64,000 bases of DNA, taken from the NCBI GenBank assembly GCA_036504095.1, contig DASXVS010000043.1:62001-126000 (forward strand), written 5' to 3'. The DNA is from Armatimonadota bacterium (lineage in GTDB: Bacteria; Armatimonadota; DTGP01; JAKQQT01). Below the pieces are notes generated by a model. It did no database searches and was not told where the DNA came from. It was given only the letters and a program-made list of their open reading frames with translations. Shown here piece by piece: positions 51,774-63,764 of this stretch (its first letter is position 1; each line of letters begins with the position of its first letter). Both the position numbers and the translations under genes were made by a program.

Positions 51774-51884
51774 TGATTAACCACGTCAAAAATGACGAAA
51801 TGCGTCAAATTGTGAAAACTATTTTGCCGTTCGATTTGTGGCGTTGCGAATCACGGGTGATTGGACGCGTCATGCGCTCCGGTG
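51774..51884. promoter_or_regulatory. AT-rich upstream region of pckA with GTCA/TGAC half-sites
   Basis: The stretch 51776-51830 is markedly AT-rich for this genome. It contains GTCA (785-788), TGAC (793-796) and GTCA (804-807) in 51-kb numbering, so GTCA-N4-TGAC and TGACG-N5-CGTCA palindromes overlap. A small AATCA/TGATT hairpin follows near 51850-51862. No open frame is convincing in 51673-51972. Confidence 0.4.
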
Positions 51885-51922
51885 AAAGGGGCCGGTTCCG
51901 CTGGAGCAGCGGGACCGGCCCC
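51885..51922 (-). terminator. Intrinsic terminator for the lmo0937-type gene
   Basis: A 15-bp stem (51888-51902 with 51908-51922, one G-T pair) with a 5-nt loop is followed, reading the minus strand, by TTT. It lies about 50 nt downstream of the small membrane-protein gene and before the pckA regulatory region. Confidence 0.65.
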
Positions 51923-51972
51923 ACAGAGCGCGTGCTCTCAATCCTCGAAGCCTGTCGGGATCACTCGACCGT

Positions 51973-52122
51973 CTAGAGCGATGATCTTCGGCCGGTCAGC
52001 ATGTTCACGATGAACACAATGACGGCGATGACGAGCAAGAGATGGATCAGCGGCCCGATGTGGCCAATGGTGAATCCCAGGAGCCAGAGCACGACCAGAA
52101 TCGCAATAATCGTGTAGAGCAT
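51973..52122 (-). CDS. Small lmo0937-family (DUF5670-type) membrane protein
   Basis: A 49-residue protein starting MLYTIIAILVVLWLLGFTIG, with two hydrophobic helices and a basic end (TGRRSSL). This is the typical size and pattern of the lmo0937 family of tiny, often stress-induced membrane proteins. A strong GAGGAGG ribosome binding site lies 7-8 nt upstream. It has its own terminator (51885-51922). Function unknown. Confidence 0.85.
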   Translation of the reverse strand: MLYTIIAILVVLWLLGFTIGHIGPLIHLLLVIAVIVFIVNMLTGRRSSL

Positions 52123-52209
52123 AGATTGTTCCTCCTCGTTACAAGGCCCCATTGGCCTTACGAAGAGTGTACCCTTCCCTGGGGATCGGCAAACGCGGGC
52201 GGAACGCGC

Positions 52210-54039
<1,830 letters not shown>

Positions 54040-54132
54040 TCGCTGCCACCTCCACGCCGCATATCACAGCGGCTGTTCCGAACAGAAATAGTACATATAT
54101 GAATCGGACTCGAGAACGATTCGATGAAGCCA

Positions 54133-54750
54133 TTATGTGAAGGATTCCGCATCGGCCTCATCGCCATCCGGCGCGGGCGGCGGCGAGGCGCGAACGTTGT
54201 ATCGGTTCATCGCCGCACCGACGCCGTCACGAAGCGCCATCAGCGTCGCCTCGACCGCGAGGACGAGCGCCTCGTCCACTTCCGGCCATTCCTCCTTGCG
54301 GAACGTGCCGAGTACGTGGCCGATGGCGTCCGCGGTTGGAGCGCCCACGCCGATCCGCACCCGCGGAAACTCGTTTGTGTTGAGATGCGCGATGATGGAT
54401 TTCAGCCCGTTGTGCCCGCCGGCGGAGCCACGCGCGCGAACGCGGACGAAGCCCAGCGGGAGCGCGTAGTCATCGGTGATGACCAGGATGTCCGCGGGCT
54501 CGATCTTGTAGAAGGCCGCCGCCGCCTGCACGCTCTCGCCGCTGAGATTCATGAAGGTGAGTGGCTTCAGCAGGAGGACACGACCCACGCCCGGAAGGTC
54601 GAGCTCGGCGGCATCCCCGCGGAAGCGCCGTTCGGTCCTGAATCGGGCGCCGTGGTCGTGCGCCAGACGGTCCAAAGCCATCCAGCCCGCGTTGTGCCGC
54701 GTGGTTTCATACTGGGACCCGGGATTTCCCAGTCCGACGATAAGTTTCAT
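54133..54750 (-). CDS. pth: Peptidyl-tRNA hydrolase
   Basis: Recycles tRNA from dropped-off peptidyl-tRNA. The 205-residue product begins MKLIVGLGNPGSQYETTRHNAGW (catalytic His in RHNAG) and has LLKPLTFMNLSGESV and SAGGHNGLKSI. A short acidic tail (APDGDEADAESFT) extends beyond the usual length. Upstream lies a region with two heptamer arrays. Confidence 0.96.
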   Translation of the reverse strand: MKLIVGLGNPGSQYETTRHNAGWMALDRLAHDHGARFRTERRFRGDAAELDLPGVGRVLLLKPLTFMNLSGESVQAAAAFYKIEPADILVITDDYALPLGFVRVRARGSAGGHNGLKSIIAHLNTNEFPRVRIGVGAPTADAIGHVLGTFRKEEWPEVDEALVLAVEATLMALRDGVGAAMNRYNVRASPPPAPDGDEADAESFT

Positions 54751-54776
54751 ACCAGCAGGATAGCAGGGGGAGCGGT

Positions 54777-54811
54777 GAACGATGAACGATGAACGATGAA
54801 CGATGAACGAT
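54777..54811. repeat. Five perfect tandem GAACGAT heptamers
   Basis: The 7-nt unit gaacgat is repeated five times without change, followed by the variant gacgctt. It lies just upstream of pth, in the gap before lon. Perfect identity suggests recent expansion by slippage. Confidence 0.9.
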
Positions 54812-54870
54812 GACGCTTACCGAGCCGGGACACTGCCACGGAACGCTGGCGCGGAGGCCGGCGCCTCACT

Positions 54871-54961
54871 GGATGCCGGATGCCGGATGCCGGATGCCGG
54901 ATGCTGGATGCGGAATGCTGAATGCTGGATGCTGAATCCTGAATCCTGGCCCCTGAATCCT
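54871..54961. repeat. Thirteen tandem heptamers drifting from GGATGCC to GAATCCT
   Basis: Thirteen consecutive 7-nt units in perfect phase: ggatgcc four times, ggatgct, ggatgcg, gaatgct twice, ggatgct, gaatcct twice, ggcccct, gaatcct. The run ends 10 nt before the lon stop. The same words form the arms of the inverted repeat at 34441-34508. The rest of the 54751-54970 gap shows only a GC-rich hairpin-like GGCGCGGAGGCCGGCGCC patch near 54849-54866. Confidence 0.9.
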
Positions 54962-54970
54962 TCCGGGCTC

Positions 54971-57370
54971 CTACACCGCTATCTCGCCCTCCGGCTCCGG
55001 CTTCGGGTGCAGCGCCAGGCGGAGCACTTCGTCCACGCGCGACACCAGGTGGAATTTCAGTTCCGCGCGGGCCTTCTCGGGGATGTCCACCAAGTCCTTC
55101 TCATTGTCCGCCGGGAGAATGACCTCGGTGATGCCTGCGCGGTGCGCGGCCAGGACCTTGTCCTTTATGCCTCCGACGGGCAGCACGCGGCCGCGAAGCG
55201 TCACCTCGCCGGTCATCGCGACCTCCCGGCGAACCGGGCGCTGGGTGAGCGCGCTGGCGAGGGCGGTGGTCATCGTTACGCCCGCGGAAGGGCCGTCCTT
55301 GGGGATGCCGCCCTCGGGCACGTGAATGTGTGCCTCGGTGCGGCCGTAGAACGTTTCGTCGATCCCCAGGGCTTTGGCGTGACTGCGGAGGTAGGACATC
55401 GCCGCCTGGGCGGATTCCTTCATCACATCGCCCAACTGGCCGGTCAGCAGGAGTTTGCCGTCGCCGGCCATCAGGGTGACCTCGATGGAGAGTACATCCC
55501 CGCCGAACGACGAAACGCTGAGGCCCGTGGCCACTCCGATCTCGTCCTTTTCCTCGGCGAGGCCGTAGTGATACCGGCGCGGCCCGAGGTACGTGGCGAT
55601 GGATTTCTCGGAAACGTTTGTGCGGGTCTTGGTGCCTTCGGCAACGCCGCGCGCAACCTTGCGGCACACCGTGGCGATCTCGCGCTCCAGGTTGCGAACG
55701 CCGGCCTCACGGGTGTAGTGGCGGATGATGTCCGTGACCGCCGCCGGCGCGATCTTCACCGTTTTGTCCGTCAGGCCGTGGTCCTTGATCTGCTTCGGGA
55801 GCAGGAACCCCTTCGCAATCTCCAGTTTCTCCTCTTCCGTGTAGCCGGGGAAGGCGATAACCTCCATGCGGTCCCGCAAGGCGGGCGGCACGGGATCAAG
55901 CAGGTTGGCTGTTGTGATGAACATAACCTTGGAGAGGTCGAAAGGAGCTTCAAGGTAGTGGTCGGAAAACGCGCTGTTCTGCTCGGGGTCGAGTGCCTCG
56001 AGCAGCGCGGCGGAGGGATCGCCCCGGAAATCGGCGCCGATCTTATCGATTTCGTCGAGCATGAAGACGGGGTTGTTGCTGCCGGCGGTCTTGATGCCCT
56101 GAATAATGCGGCCGGGCATGGCGCCGACATACGTTCGGCGATGGCCGCGAATTTCCGCTTCGTCGCGAACGCCGCCGAGGCTCACGCGGATGAACTTGCG
56201 GCCCAGGCTTCGCGCGATGCTCTTGCCGATGCTTGTCTTTCCCACGCCTGGAGGGCCGCTGAAGCAGAGAATGGGCCCCTTGGGCGTTCCCGCAAGCTGC
56301 CGCACCGCCAGAAACTCCAGTATGCGCTCCTTCACCTTTTGCAGGCCGTAGTGGTCTTCATTGAGGATCGCCTCCGCGGCGCGAATGTCCAGCGCTTCGG
56401 GCGTGGCGACGGACCACGGCAAATCGGTGAGCCAATCGAGGTAATTCCGCACGACCACGCCTTCCGGCGCGGCGTACGGCATGTGGTTCAGGCGTTCGAG
56501 TTCCTTGAACGCGCGTTCCTGCACGTCTTCCGGCATATCGGCGGCTTCGATCTTGACACGGTAATCGTCGGTTTCCAGGCCTCTCTCGTCGCGTTCGCCC
56601 AGTTCCTGCTGGATAGCCTTCAGTTGTTCGCGAAGGATGAACTCACGCTGCGTGTCGCCCATCTCCTTCTCAACCTTGTTGCGGATGTTCTTCTGGATCT
56701 CGAGTATCTCGATTTCCTTGTTCAGCAGCACGTTGAGGCGTTCAAGGCGCCGATTGGGAGAGAGCGTCTCGAGCAGCGACTGCTTGATATCGACCTTCAG
56801 CGGCAGGGCCGGCGTGATCATATCCGTGAGGCGGGCGGCATCGTCCACGTTCATCACGTTGACCAGGACCTCCGGGGGGATGGTTCGGCCCAGTTCGCAG
56901 ACGGCCTGAAACTGGCTCGCGACGGAGCGCATCAGCGCCTCGGTTTCCACGCTGAGCTCGACAGATTCCTCGAGGGCCTCCACTCGCACCCGGTAGTAGG
57001 GCTCCATCTGGATGTAGCGGCGGATGCGCACGCGCTTGACGCCTTCCAGCATTACGCGGACCGTGCCGTCCGGGATGTTGAGGATGTGCATGATGTCCGC
57101 GGCGATGCCGATGTCGTACAGATCCTCGGGACCGGGGTCTTCCACGCCGGCCTCGCGCTGGGAGACCAGAAGGATCATCCGAGATTCGGTCCGTGCTTCC
57201 TCAAGGGCGCGCACAGACTTGTCGCGGCCCACGATGAGGGGGAAGATGTGATGCGGGAAATAGACGTTGTCCCGGATGGGAAGCAACGGGAGCACGTCCG
57301 GCACGTACAACGGTTCCTCAAGGAGGGTTTCGGGCTCAACTGGTTCGCGGCGGGCTTTGGCTCTGGGCAT
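54971..57370 (-). CDS. lon: ATP-dependent protease Lon
   Basis: Degrades damaged and regulatory proteins. The 799-residue product has the LON substrate domain ([14 protein letters not shown]), the AAA+ module with [15 protein letters not shown] and MLDEIDKIG, and the serine protease domain with [11 protein letters not shown] (catalytic Ser) and [14 protein letters not shown] (catalytic Lys). Length is normal for bacterial LonA. It follows clpX downstream on the same strand, 66 bp away. Confidence 0.97.
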   Translation of the reverse strand: MPRAKARREPVEPETLLEEPLYVPDVLPLLPIRDNVYFPHHIFPLIVGRDKSVRALEEARTESRMILLVSQREAGVEDPGPEDLYDIGIAADIMHILNIPDGTVRVMLEGVKRVRIRRYIQMEPYYRVRVEALEESVELSVETEALMRSVASQFQAVCELGRTIPPEVLVNVMNVDDAARLTDMITPALPLKVDIKQSLLETLSPNRRLERLNVLLNKEIEILEIQKNIRNKVEKEMGDTQREFILREQLKAIQQELGERDERGLETDDYRVKIEAADMPEDVQERAFKELERLNHMPYAAPEGVVVRNYLDWLTDLPWSVATPEALDIRAAEAILNEDHYGLQKVKERILEFLAVRQLAGTPKGPILCFSGPPGVGKTSIGKSIARSLGRKFIRVSLGGVRDEAEIRGHRRTYVGAMPGRIIQGIKTAGSNNPVFMLDEIDKIGADFRGDPSAALLEALDPEQNSAFSDHYLEAPFDLSKVMFITTANLLDPVPPALRDRMEVIAFPGYTEEEKLEIAKGFLLPKQIKDHGLTDKTVKIAPAAVTDIIRHYTREAGVRNLEREIATVCRKVARGVAEGTKTRTNVSEKSIATYLGPRRYHYGLAEEKDEIGVATGLSVSSFGGDVLSIEVTLMAGDGKLLLTGQLGDVMKESAQAAMSYLRSHAKALGIDETFYGRTEAHIHVPEGGIPKDGPSAGVTMTTALASALTQRPVRREVAMTGEVTLRGRVLPVGGIKDKVLAAHRAGITEVILPADNEKDLVDIPEKARAELKFHLVSRVDEVLRLALHPKPEPEGEIAV

Positions 57371-57436
57371 TAGGTTTCCTGTGCGGCTGTGCGCCGCGCC
57401 GTTGATGGCGTGGTTCGCTGAAAGCGCAAGGCGGCT

Positions 57437-58741
57437 CTAAGAGGCCTTGCGGATATCATCCCACGTGATGATGACCGGATCCTTGCGTTCGCGCACGGTT
57501 TCGGCCGTAACGATGCAGCGCTGGACGTCGGTGCGGCTCGGGACTTCATACATGATGTTCAGCATCAAATCCTCCAACACGGTTCGCAGTGCTCTTGCTC
57601 CCGTTCCCCGAAGGATGGCCTCTTCGGCCACCGCTTCGAGAGCGTCGTCGGCGAAAACCAGGTCTACCCCGTCGAGGGAGAAGATGCGCTCGTACTGCTT
57701 CGTGAGGGAATTTCGGGGTTCCCGTAATATGCGGACCAGTTCGGTCTGCCCGAGCGGCGATAGCGCGGTCATCACCGGCAGGCGGCCGATGAATTCCGGG
57801 ATGAAGCCGTAATGGACCAGGTCCTCGGGCCGGACGTCCGAGAGGCACTGCCGGCTCGTCTGCGCCTTCGTCCGAACGTCTGCGCGGAATCCGAGGTTGG
57901 CGTCGGTCCGCCGACGCTCTATAATCTGCGCCAGCCCCTCGAAGGTTCCGCCGCAGATGAAAAGGATATTGGACGTGTCTATCTGCACGTATTCCTGCTG
58001 GGGGTGTTTGCGGCCGCCCTGCGGAGGCACGTTCGCCATCGTGCCCTCCAGCAGCTTCAGCAGGCTCTGCTGGACGCCCTCACCGCTAACGTCGCGCGTG
58101 ATGGACGGGTTCTCCGATTTGCGGGCGATCTTGTCGATCTCGTCGATGTAAACGATGCCTCGCTGCGCTTCGCTCACAACTTCCTGAAGGGTGCCGCCGG
58201 ACGCGTTCTGCATGAGGCGCAGGAGGATATTCTCCACGTCTTCGCCGACGTATCCGGCTTCTGTGAGCGCGGTGGCGTCGGCAATGGCGAACGGCACGTT
58301 GAGGATTCGCGCCAGAGACTGGGCGAGGAGTGTTTTCCCGGATCCTGTCGGGCCGATGAGCAGAACGTTGCTCTTGCCCAGCTCAACTTCCCCTTCTGCC
58401 GCGTTGTTCAGGCGTTTGAAGTGATTGTACACCGCCACGGACAACGTTCGCTTGGCGCGCTCATGGCCGACGACGTACTCGCTGAGGAGGCGGTGAATTT
58501 CCCGGGGCTTGGGGAGGTCGCAAAGGGCGCCTTCGGCCTCAGAATGGCGCTCTTTGCGGATCAACTCCGTGCACTGGCCCACGCACTCCACGCAGATCCC
58601 GCCGTGCATGCCAAGTATCAGCTTGCTGACCTGCTCCCGGGACTTGCCGCAGAGCAGGCATCGCATCGCATCACTGTCGGTAATAAGGCGCGCCAATTCG
58701 TTGATATCCTGCAGTGGAATGCCAAATTCGGCAGGCCCCAC
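57437..58741 (-). CDS. clpX: ClpX ATPase subunit of the Clp protease
   Basis: Unfolds substrates and feeds them to ClpP. The 434-residue product has an N-terminal zinc finger (CLLCGKS and CVECVGQC), Walker A GPTGSGKT, pore loop [15 protein letters not shown], the GGRKHP loop, and an LGF tripeptide (in [10 protein letters not shown]) at the expected ClpP-docking loop. About 25 residues precede the zinc finger, more than usual, so a later start (for example at MRCLLCGKS) is possible. It lies 57 bp downstream of clpP. Confidence 0.96.
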   Translation of the reverse strand: MGPAEFGIPLQDINELARLITDSDAMRCLLCGKSREQVSKLILGMHGGICVECVGQCTELIRKERHSEAEGALCDLPKPREIHRLLSEYVVGHERAKRTLSVAVYNHFKRLNNAAEGEVELGKSNVLLIGPTGSGKTLLAQSLARILNVPFAIADATALTEAGYVGEDVENILLRLMQNASGGTLQEVVSEAQRGIVYIDEIDKIARKSENPSITRDVSGEGVQQSLLKLLEGTMANVPPQGGRKHPQQEYVQIDTSNILFICGGTFEGLAQIIERRRTDANLGFRADVRTKAQTSRQCLSDVRPEDLVHYGFIPEFIGRLPVMTALSPLGQTELVRILREPRNSLTKQYERIFSLDGVDLVFADDALEAVAEEAILRGTGARALRTVLEDLMLNIMYEVPSRTDVQRCIVTAETVRERKDPVIITWDDIRKAS

Positions 58742-58798
58742 GCTCGCTCCGTGCGCCTTTTCGGGCGAGATGGAGCGCCGAACCTGCCGAATCCGGGA

Positions 58799-59398
58799 CT
58801 AGGTCTTGTTCTCGCGGTAGAGGATCTCGTCCACCAGGCCGTACGCCTTCGCCTCTTCCGCGGTCATGTAGTAATCGCGTTCGGTGTCTCTCTGGATGGT
58901 CTCCAGAGTCTGTCCAGTATGCTTGGCGAGGAGCATGTTCATCCGGTCCTTGGTCCGGATCAGATGCTTGGCGTGGATCTCGATGTCCGTCGCCTGCCCT
59001 TCCAGTCCTCCGCCGCCGATCAGAGGCTGGTGAATCAGCACCTCGGAGTAGGGGAGGACGTATCTCTTGCCCTTGGTTCCGGCGGTGAGCAGGAGGCTTC
59101 CCATGCTCGCGGCCATGCCGAGGCAGATGGTGGCGACGTCAGGTTTGATGTAGGTCATCGTATCATAGATGGCCATGCCTGCGGTTATGCTGCCGCCGGG
59201 GCTGTTGATGTAGAACTCGATGTCCTTATCCGGGTCTTCTTTCTCGAGGAACAGCAACTGGGCGATGATGAGGTTGGCCACTTCGTCGTAGACCGGGCCG
59301 CCCAGAAAGATGATGCGGTCCTTAAGCAGACGCGAAAAGATATCGTACGACCGCTCGCCGCGGGCGCTCTGTTCAACGACAATGGGAACCAGTGCCAT
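58799..59398 (-). CDS. clpP: ATP-dependent Clp protease proteolytic subunit ClpP
   Basis: The 199-residue serine protease has the catalytic triad Ser98 (GMAASMG), His123 (LIHQP) and Asp171 (RDTERD), and [18 protein letters not shown]. It starts 5 nt after the tig stop on the same strand, in the conserved order tig-clpP-clpX-lon. Confidence 0.97.
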   Translation of the reverse strand: MALVPIVVEQSARGERSYDIFSRLLKDRIIFLGGPVYDEVANLIIAQLLFLEKEDPDKDIEFYINSPGGSITAGMAIYDTMTYIKPDVATICLGMAASMGSLLLTAGTKGKRYVLPYSEVLIHQPLIGGGGLEGQATDIEIHAKHLIRTKDRMNMLLAKHTGQTLETIQRDTERDYYMTAEEAKAYGLVDEILYRENKT

Positions 59399-59403
59399 AA
59401 TGC

Positions 59404-60711
59404 TTACTCGCTTTCCGGTTCGGCGGTAGATGGATACCCATCGATCTCCGCGCGGGATTTCAGGAAATCAAACAGCCGCTCCTGAAGCATGCGGTCCTCG
59501 AGGTTGTCAAGCGCGCCTTCGTCCTTGAGACGGCGCTTGAGATCCTTCGGCTTCATCCCTCGGCTCGAGGCCATGGCGGCGATTTCCGCGTCTACATCGG
59601 CGGGCGTGAGCGTGAGGTTTTCCACCTGGGCGAGTTTGCCCATCGCAAGCCCGTTCTTGATCCGGCGGGTGGCGCCGACGGCCATCTGGTCCTGCAGTTG
59701 CTGAATGGACAGGTTGGACCGCTGGAGGTAATCGTCCAGGTTGGTTCCCTTTGACTCGAGGTCGGCGGACAGTTTGCGAAGGTCCTCCGCCACTTCGCGG
59801 TCCACGAGGCGCGACGGGTAATTGATGGTGGAGCGCAGGACGATCTCACCCAGGAGTTGGCCGCGAACATCTTCTTCCGCGTCACGATGCGAGATCGCCT
59901 CCAATTGAAGCTGGATACCATTCCGGAGCGCTTCGACGGAATCGACGTCGGAGTTTTCCTTCACCCACTCGTCCGTCAGCTCCGGGGCGCGCCGCCGCAG
60001 GATGTGGTTGGCCAATAGGGTGAAGTGGACGGTCTTGCCGGCGAGTTTGTCGTCGGCATAGTCATCGGGGTAGGCGACGTCGCATTCGCGCGTGTCGCCG
60101 CTGACGGCGCCGCGGAGGGCGGCATCGATTTCCGGCATATTCTGTCCCACCTGGAAGGTGGCGGAGCGGGTGCCGCCGATCGGCTCGCCGTCGACCGTGG
60201 TGCTCAGGTCGGCAAACACCACGTCGCCGTCAATGGCCGGTTCGTCGATAGGCTCAACCTTCGCCCTGGAGTTCAGCATGCCGTCGATTTCGCGCTGCAC
60301 ATCCGCAGGGGTGACCTGAACGGGATTCCATCGGGCGAGCAGGTTCGCAGTATCCCCCAGTTCAACGGTGGGGCGCAGGGGCACGTTAGCCTTGAATGTG
60401 AACGGCTGATCCTCATCCGTGTCCACATCCTCAACGCTGCCCTGGTCGTACGGCTCGATGCCTTCCTTCTCGATGGCGGCCTTATAGGCAATCTGCACCA
60501 CCAGCTCACGGGCGTGCTTTTCAATAGCTTCCGCGCCGGCGGCTTGCTCCACCAGATGGCGGGGGGCCTTTCCCGGCCGGAACCCCGGCACGGTGATATA
60601 GCGGGCGAATTCCTTGCAGGCGCGCTCGCGAGCCTGTTCCATCTGCTGGTCATCCACCACGATGGTGAGAATAGCCTCGCAAGGCTGGGGGCTTTCCACT
60701 GAAACTTCCAT
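59404..60711 (-). CDS. tig: Trigger factor
   Basis: Ribosome-bound chaperone and prolyl isomerase. The 435-residue product starts [17 protein letters not shown], has the ribosome-binding signature GFRPGKAP, an FKBP-type domain (~160-245) and a helical C-terminal arm ending in an acidic tail. Starting at the ATG 60711 gives the standard length; the 22 extra codons upstream are not needed. It heads the tig-clpP-clpX cluster, separated from tRNA-Gly by a terminator. Confidence 0.95.
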   Translation of the reverse strand: MEVSVESPQPCEAILTIVVDDQQMEQARERACKEFARYITVPGFRPGKAPRHLVEQAAGAEAIEKHARELVVQIAYKAAIEKEGIEPYDQGSVEDVDTDEDQPFTFKANVPLRPTVELGDTANLLARWNPVQVTPADVQREIDGMLNSRAKVEPIDEPAIDGDVVFADLSTTVDGEPIGGTRSATFQVGQNMPEIDAALRGAVSGDTRECDVAYPDDYADDKLAGKTVHFTLLANHILRRRAPELTDEWVKENSDVDSVEALRNGIQLQLEAISHRDAEEDVRGQLLGEIVLRSTINYPSRLVDREVAEDLRKLSADLESKGTNLDDYLQRSNLSIQQLQDQMAVGATRRIKNGLAMGKLAQVENLTLTPADVDAEIAAMASSRGMKPKDLKRRLKDEGALDNLEDRMLQERLFDFLKSRAEIDGYPSTAEPESE

Positions 60712-60840
60712 GGGGATTTGGGCTCCTTCGACGCGGCGGAAGCGTATTAATGGGCGCTCCCACGCCGCTCGTTTCATGTTACTTCGGACCTGAAGATACG
60801 GTCAAGACGGCCGGGCTCCGGTGAAACCGTTCCGGCACAC

Positions 60841-60869
60841 AAAAAGACCGCCGCCCTGGAGGGCGGCGG
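60841..60869 (-). terminator. Intrinsic terminator after tRNA-Gly
   Basis: A perfect 10-bp GC stem (60848-60857 with 60860-60869, CCGCCGCCCT/AGGGCGGCGG) with a 2-nt gap is followed, on the minus strand, by TTTTT (60845-60841). It lies 4 nt beyond the tRNA CCA end. Confidence 0.85.
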
Positions 60870-60873
60870 CATC

Positions 60874-60948
60874 TGGAGCGGGAGATGGGGCTCGAACCCA
60901 CGACCTCCTCCTTGGCAAGGAGGCGTTCTACCACTGAACTACTCCCGC
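60874..60948 (-). tRNA. tRNA-Gly (anticodon GCC), CCA encoded
   Basis: A complete cloverleaf: acceptor GCGGGAG pairs with CTCCCGC, the anticodon loop is TTGCCAA, and the T-loop is TTCGAGC. The CCA is encoded at 60876-60874. It is preceded by a near-consensus promoter and followed by an intrinsic terminator, so it is a single-gene unit. Confidence 0.96.
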
Positions 60949-60966
60949 GTCGTGGCCATCAACACC

Positions 60967-60995
60967 AGTATATCGGCCTCCAAACGCGTTGTCAA
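60967..60995 (-). promoter_or_regulatory. tRNA-Gly promoter (TTGACA-N17-TATACT)
   Basis: On the minus strand a perfect TTGACA (60995-60990) and TATACT (60972-60967) are exactly 17 bp apart, about 20 nt before the tRNA 5' end. This is the best sigma-70-type promoter in the window. Confidence 0.88.
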
Positions 60996-61050
60996 GGGAG
61001 AAGGCGCGCATTCGCCCATTCCGGCGCCAATCGGGATCGTCCTTCGCGCA

Positions 61051-63717
61051 TTACCCCACGATCTTGATGGCAAGCATCGCGATGTCATCGTGCAGGTTTC
61101 CGGACGTGTATTCGCGGACCTCGTCGTAGATATGCTCTACGATCTCCTTCGGCGGCATATGGTTGTGGCGCAGCAGTATCCCGGCGACGCCGGCGGTCTC
61201 CAGGAAAATGCCGTTGCGGCGCGCTTCGGTGAGGCCGTCCGTGTACATCAGCAGCACGTCGCCTGGTTTGAGAGCGGTGTCGGATTGCGTATACGCCGCC
61301 TCGGGCATCAGGCCGAGGGCCCGGCCGGACGAATCGAGTTGAACGACCGTGGAATCGGGGCTGCACAGAAGCGGCGAATCGTGTCCGGCGTTGGCCCACG
61401 TCAGGACTTTGGTTCGGATGTCCAGAGTGGCGTAGAACAGGGTGATGAAGACGTCGGCGGGCAGCATGCGGCAGATGGCGTCGTTCGTGCGCTTCAGAAC
61501 GTCTGCCGGCGGCCCGCCGCCGCTGTCCAGGGCGTAGGCGCGCAGGGTGTGCTTGGCGGCCTGGGTTTGAAGCGCCGCGTCCAGGCCTTTACCGCTCACG
61601 TCGCCGATGACGATTCCGAGCAGGCCCTCAACCACGGGAAAGAAATCGTAAAAGTCGCCGCCGACGTTGGCCTCCATGAGTGCAGCGTGATAGTCCGTGG
61701 CGATCTCCACGCCTTCAATGCCTGTCTCCATGTGTTCGCCGAACTCGGTTGTGAGAATCCATTGCTGAACACGTTCCGCGATGGCGAGTTCGCGCTTGTA
61801 CGAAAGGGCGTTGGTGAGGGCGACTCCCGCGAGACCTCCCAGGGTCGCCAGCAATTGGCTCTTGCCCTCGAGGCTCTCGTCACTCGCGCGTGTAAACACC
61901 ATCAGAACGCGCTCTCGCGCGGCCTCAACGCCGATGGCCACGGAAAGCATTGAGACGAACCGAAGGCGCCCCGCCGTCTCGGCCATCGCGTCATTACCGC
62001 AGTCTGTCAGACTCTTCACAAAGAACGGCTCAACAGATCCCAGCATGTCCTGCGACCAGGGTTCGAACGCCGCCGTGGCGATCTCGAGGGCCGAACCTCC
62101 GTGCATGCCCAACTCATGTTCGATGACGGGCGCCCCTTGCCCCGGTCTATAGGAGGCGACGCAACAAGCGGGGACGCCCACAAGTTCGGCGGCGCCGGCC
62201 AGCAAAGACTCAATCACCCGGGATTCCTCAAGGGTACTCGAGATGTCATTCGTCAGGGTGAATAGGGCCTGAAGCTCTTCACGCTTACGCTCGGCTTCGC
62301 GCAGGAGGATGGCGTTTTCGATCGCGACCGCCGCGCGTTCCGCGAATTCGACGGCCAGCGCCTCCTGCTCGGCGTCGAAAATGGCGTCGGACTCCGTAAT
62401 GGAGCACGACATGACGCCCAGCAGATCGCCGTGAACGCGGATTGGGACGGCGATGGATGATGCGAAGCCCAACGTCTCCAGGTACCGTCTGTTGGGGTAT
62501 GCGGCGAGGATTGCCTCGGGCGACGCGATCACCGGCTGAAGGGTCAGGGCAGCCTGTCCGACGTTCCCCTCGCCGATGATGACCGGCCTTTCCCGGAGGC
62601 GGCGTTCCAGTAACTGCTGCTTTTCGGGAACGGTATGGTAGCACTCCAGCACTTCCAGCACGCTGGAGTCGGGGGAGGCCAGGAAAATGGTACAGCCATC
62701 GCCGAGGCGTTCGGTCGCCAGCCTTGTGAGACGGCTTGCGACCTCTTGCACATCCTCAATCTGGCTGTTGAGTTCCTGGCTAACGCGCGCCAGGTATTCG
62801 GCGCGCTGTTTGGACGCATCTTCCCGCTCATAAAGCTTCGCGTTCGCCGTTGCCAGGCTGAGGCGCTGCGAGATGACGCCCATCAGGTTTCGGTCCTGCA
62901 CGGTGAACGCGCGCGGCGTACGCCAGGTAATGACCAGGGCGCCCAGCAGTCCTTTCGGTGAAACGATAGGCGCCGCGATGGCGGACACGACGCCGGCGTG
63001 GTGCAGGTAAGAGGGAAGGCCGAGGTTGGCGGCCGCGATGTCCTCCACGTCCATTACACGGCGTTCGGCGGCCACCTTGCCGGCAATGCCTTCCCCGAGC
63101 CCTACCACGTAATTGGAAATGGGTTCGTCGGAGAGTTTGTACTGCACCTCGCCCTTGAGGGTCTTCGGCGCTTCATCGTAGAGCAGAATTGCCCCCGCGT
63201 CCGCGAGTGTGCCATCGACGGCACGGCGGAGTACGTTGTTCAGCATCCGCTCGAGATCCAGGTCCATCGCGGCTTCGCCGATGCTGCGGATGATATCGAG
63301 ATCGCGCAGCTGTCGGCGTTCTTCCGCGGATTGGCGGTACTTGGCGACAACTTCCACAATTGTCCGCTTCATCGCGTCGATGTCGATGGGCTTCTGGATG
63401 TATGCGGAGGCTCCCTCGTTCAGCGCGTTGATGGCATCTTCCGCCTCGGAAGATGCGGTGACCATGATGCAGCGGGTGGAGTCGCTGGACTCTCGAATCT
63501 CGCGCAACAGGTCCGTCCCGCGGGCATCGGGCAGGCGAATGTCCAGAAGGGCGACGTCGAACTGCTGGGAATGGAAGGCGATGCGGGCTTCGGCCGCGGA
63601 AGCGGCTGTCGTGACGCGGCTGTGCTGGTCCTCGAAGATATCGGCGAGTGCCTCGAGGGCGCCGGATTCGTCATCCACGACGAGGATATGCAGATTGCTG
63701 AGGTCAACCGCGTCCAT
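61051..63717 (-). CDS. Response regulator with GAF domains and SpoIIE (PP2C) phosphatase output
   Basis: An 888-residue signalling protein. An N-terminal receiver (LHILVVDDE, phospho-Asp in ALLDIRLPDARG, YIQKPIDIDA) is followed by about three GAF domains (~130-300, ~320-500, ~510-650). The C-terminal SpoIIE/PP2C phosphatase has GGDFYDFF, GDVSGKGLDAALQ and LLMYTDGLTEARR. Such RsbU-like proteins normally dephosphorylate an anti-sigma-factor antagonist; no such partner gene is in the window. I chose the ATG at 63717, which starts the receiver; upstream codons overlap the tRNA terminator. Confidence 0.92.
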   Translation of the reverse strand: MDAVDLSNLHILVVDDESGALEALADIFEDQHSRVTTAASAAEARIAFHSQQFDVALLDIRLPDARGTDLLREIRESSDSTRCIMVTASSEAEDAINALNEGASAYIQKPIDIDAMKRTIVEVVAKYRQSAEERRQLRDLDIIRSIGEAAMDLDLERMLNNVLRRAVDGTLADAGAILLYDEAPKTLKGEVQYKLSDEPISNYVVGLGEGIAGKVAAERRVMDVEDIAAANLGLPSYLHHAGVVSAIAAPIVSPKGLLGALVITWRTPRAFTVQDRNLMGVISQRLSLATANAKLYEREDASKQRAEYLARVSQELNSQIEDVQEVASRLTRLATERLGDGCTIFLASPDSSVLEVLECYHTVPEKQQLLERRLRERPVIIGEGNVGQAALTLQPVIASPEAILAAYPNRRYLETLGFASSIAVPIRVHGDLLGVMSCSITESDAIFDAEQEALAVEFAERAAVAIENAILLREAERKREELQALFTLTNDISSTLEESRVIESLLAGAAELVGVPACCVASYRPGQGAPVIEHELGMHGGSALEIATAAFEPWSQDMLGSVEPFFVKSLTDCGNDAMAETAGRLRFVSMLSVAIGVEAARERVLMVFTRASDESLEGKSQLLATLGGLAGVALTNALSYKRELAIAERVQQWILTTEFGEHMETGIEGVEIATDYHAALMEANVGGDFYDFFPVVEGLLGIVIGDVSGKGLDAALQTQAAKHTLRAYALDSGGGPPADVLKRTNDAICRMLPADVFITLFYATLDIRTKVLTWANAGHDSPLLCSPDSTVVQLDSSGRALGLMPEAAYTQSDTALKPGDVLLMYTDGLTEARRNGIFLETAGVAGILLRHNHMPPKEIVEHIYDEVREYTSGNLHDDIAMLAIKIVG

Positions 63718-63764
63718 AGACGAGCACCACCTGCGCAATGTGGGCGTTGGCGGGGCGGAGGATG

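Noticed and set aside
54040-54132. glmS ribozyme or other riboswitch upstream of glmS
   Set aside because: The 93-nt leader is too short for the ribozyme fold, and none of its conserved core is visible.
54777-54961. CRISPR array
   Set aside because: The units are 7 nt with no spacers, and no cas gene is present.
54803-57373. An 856-codon plus-strand open frame opposite lon
   Set aside because: It is the exact antisense of lon in a GC-rich genome, rich in His/Arg/Val with no domain pattern and no ribosome binding site. The minus-strand frame is unmistakably Lon.
57812-59485. A 557-codon plus-strand frame across clpX and clpP
   Set aside because: It spans two genes on the other strand, both with clear catalytic motifs, and has no family features of its own.
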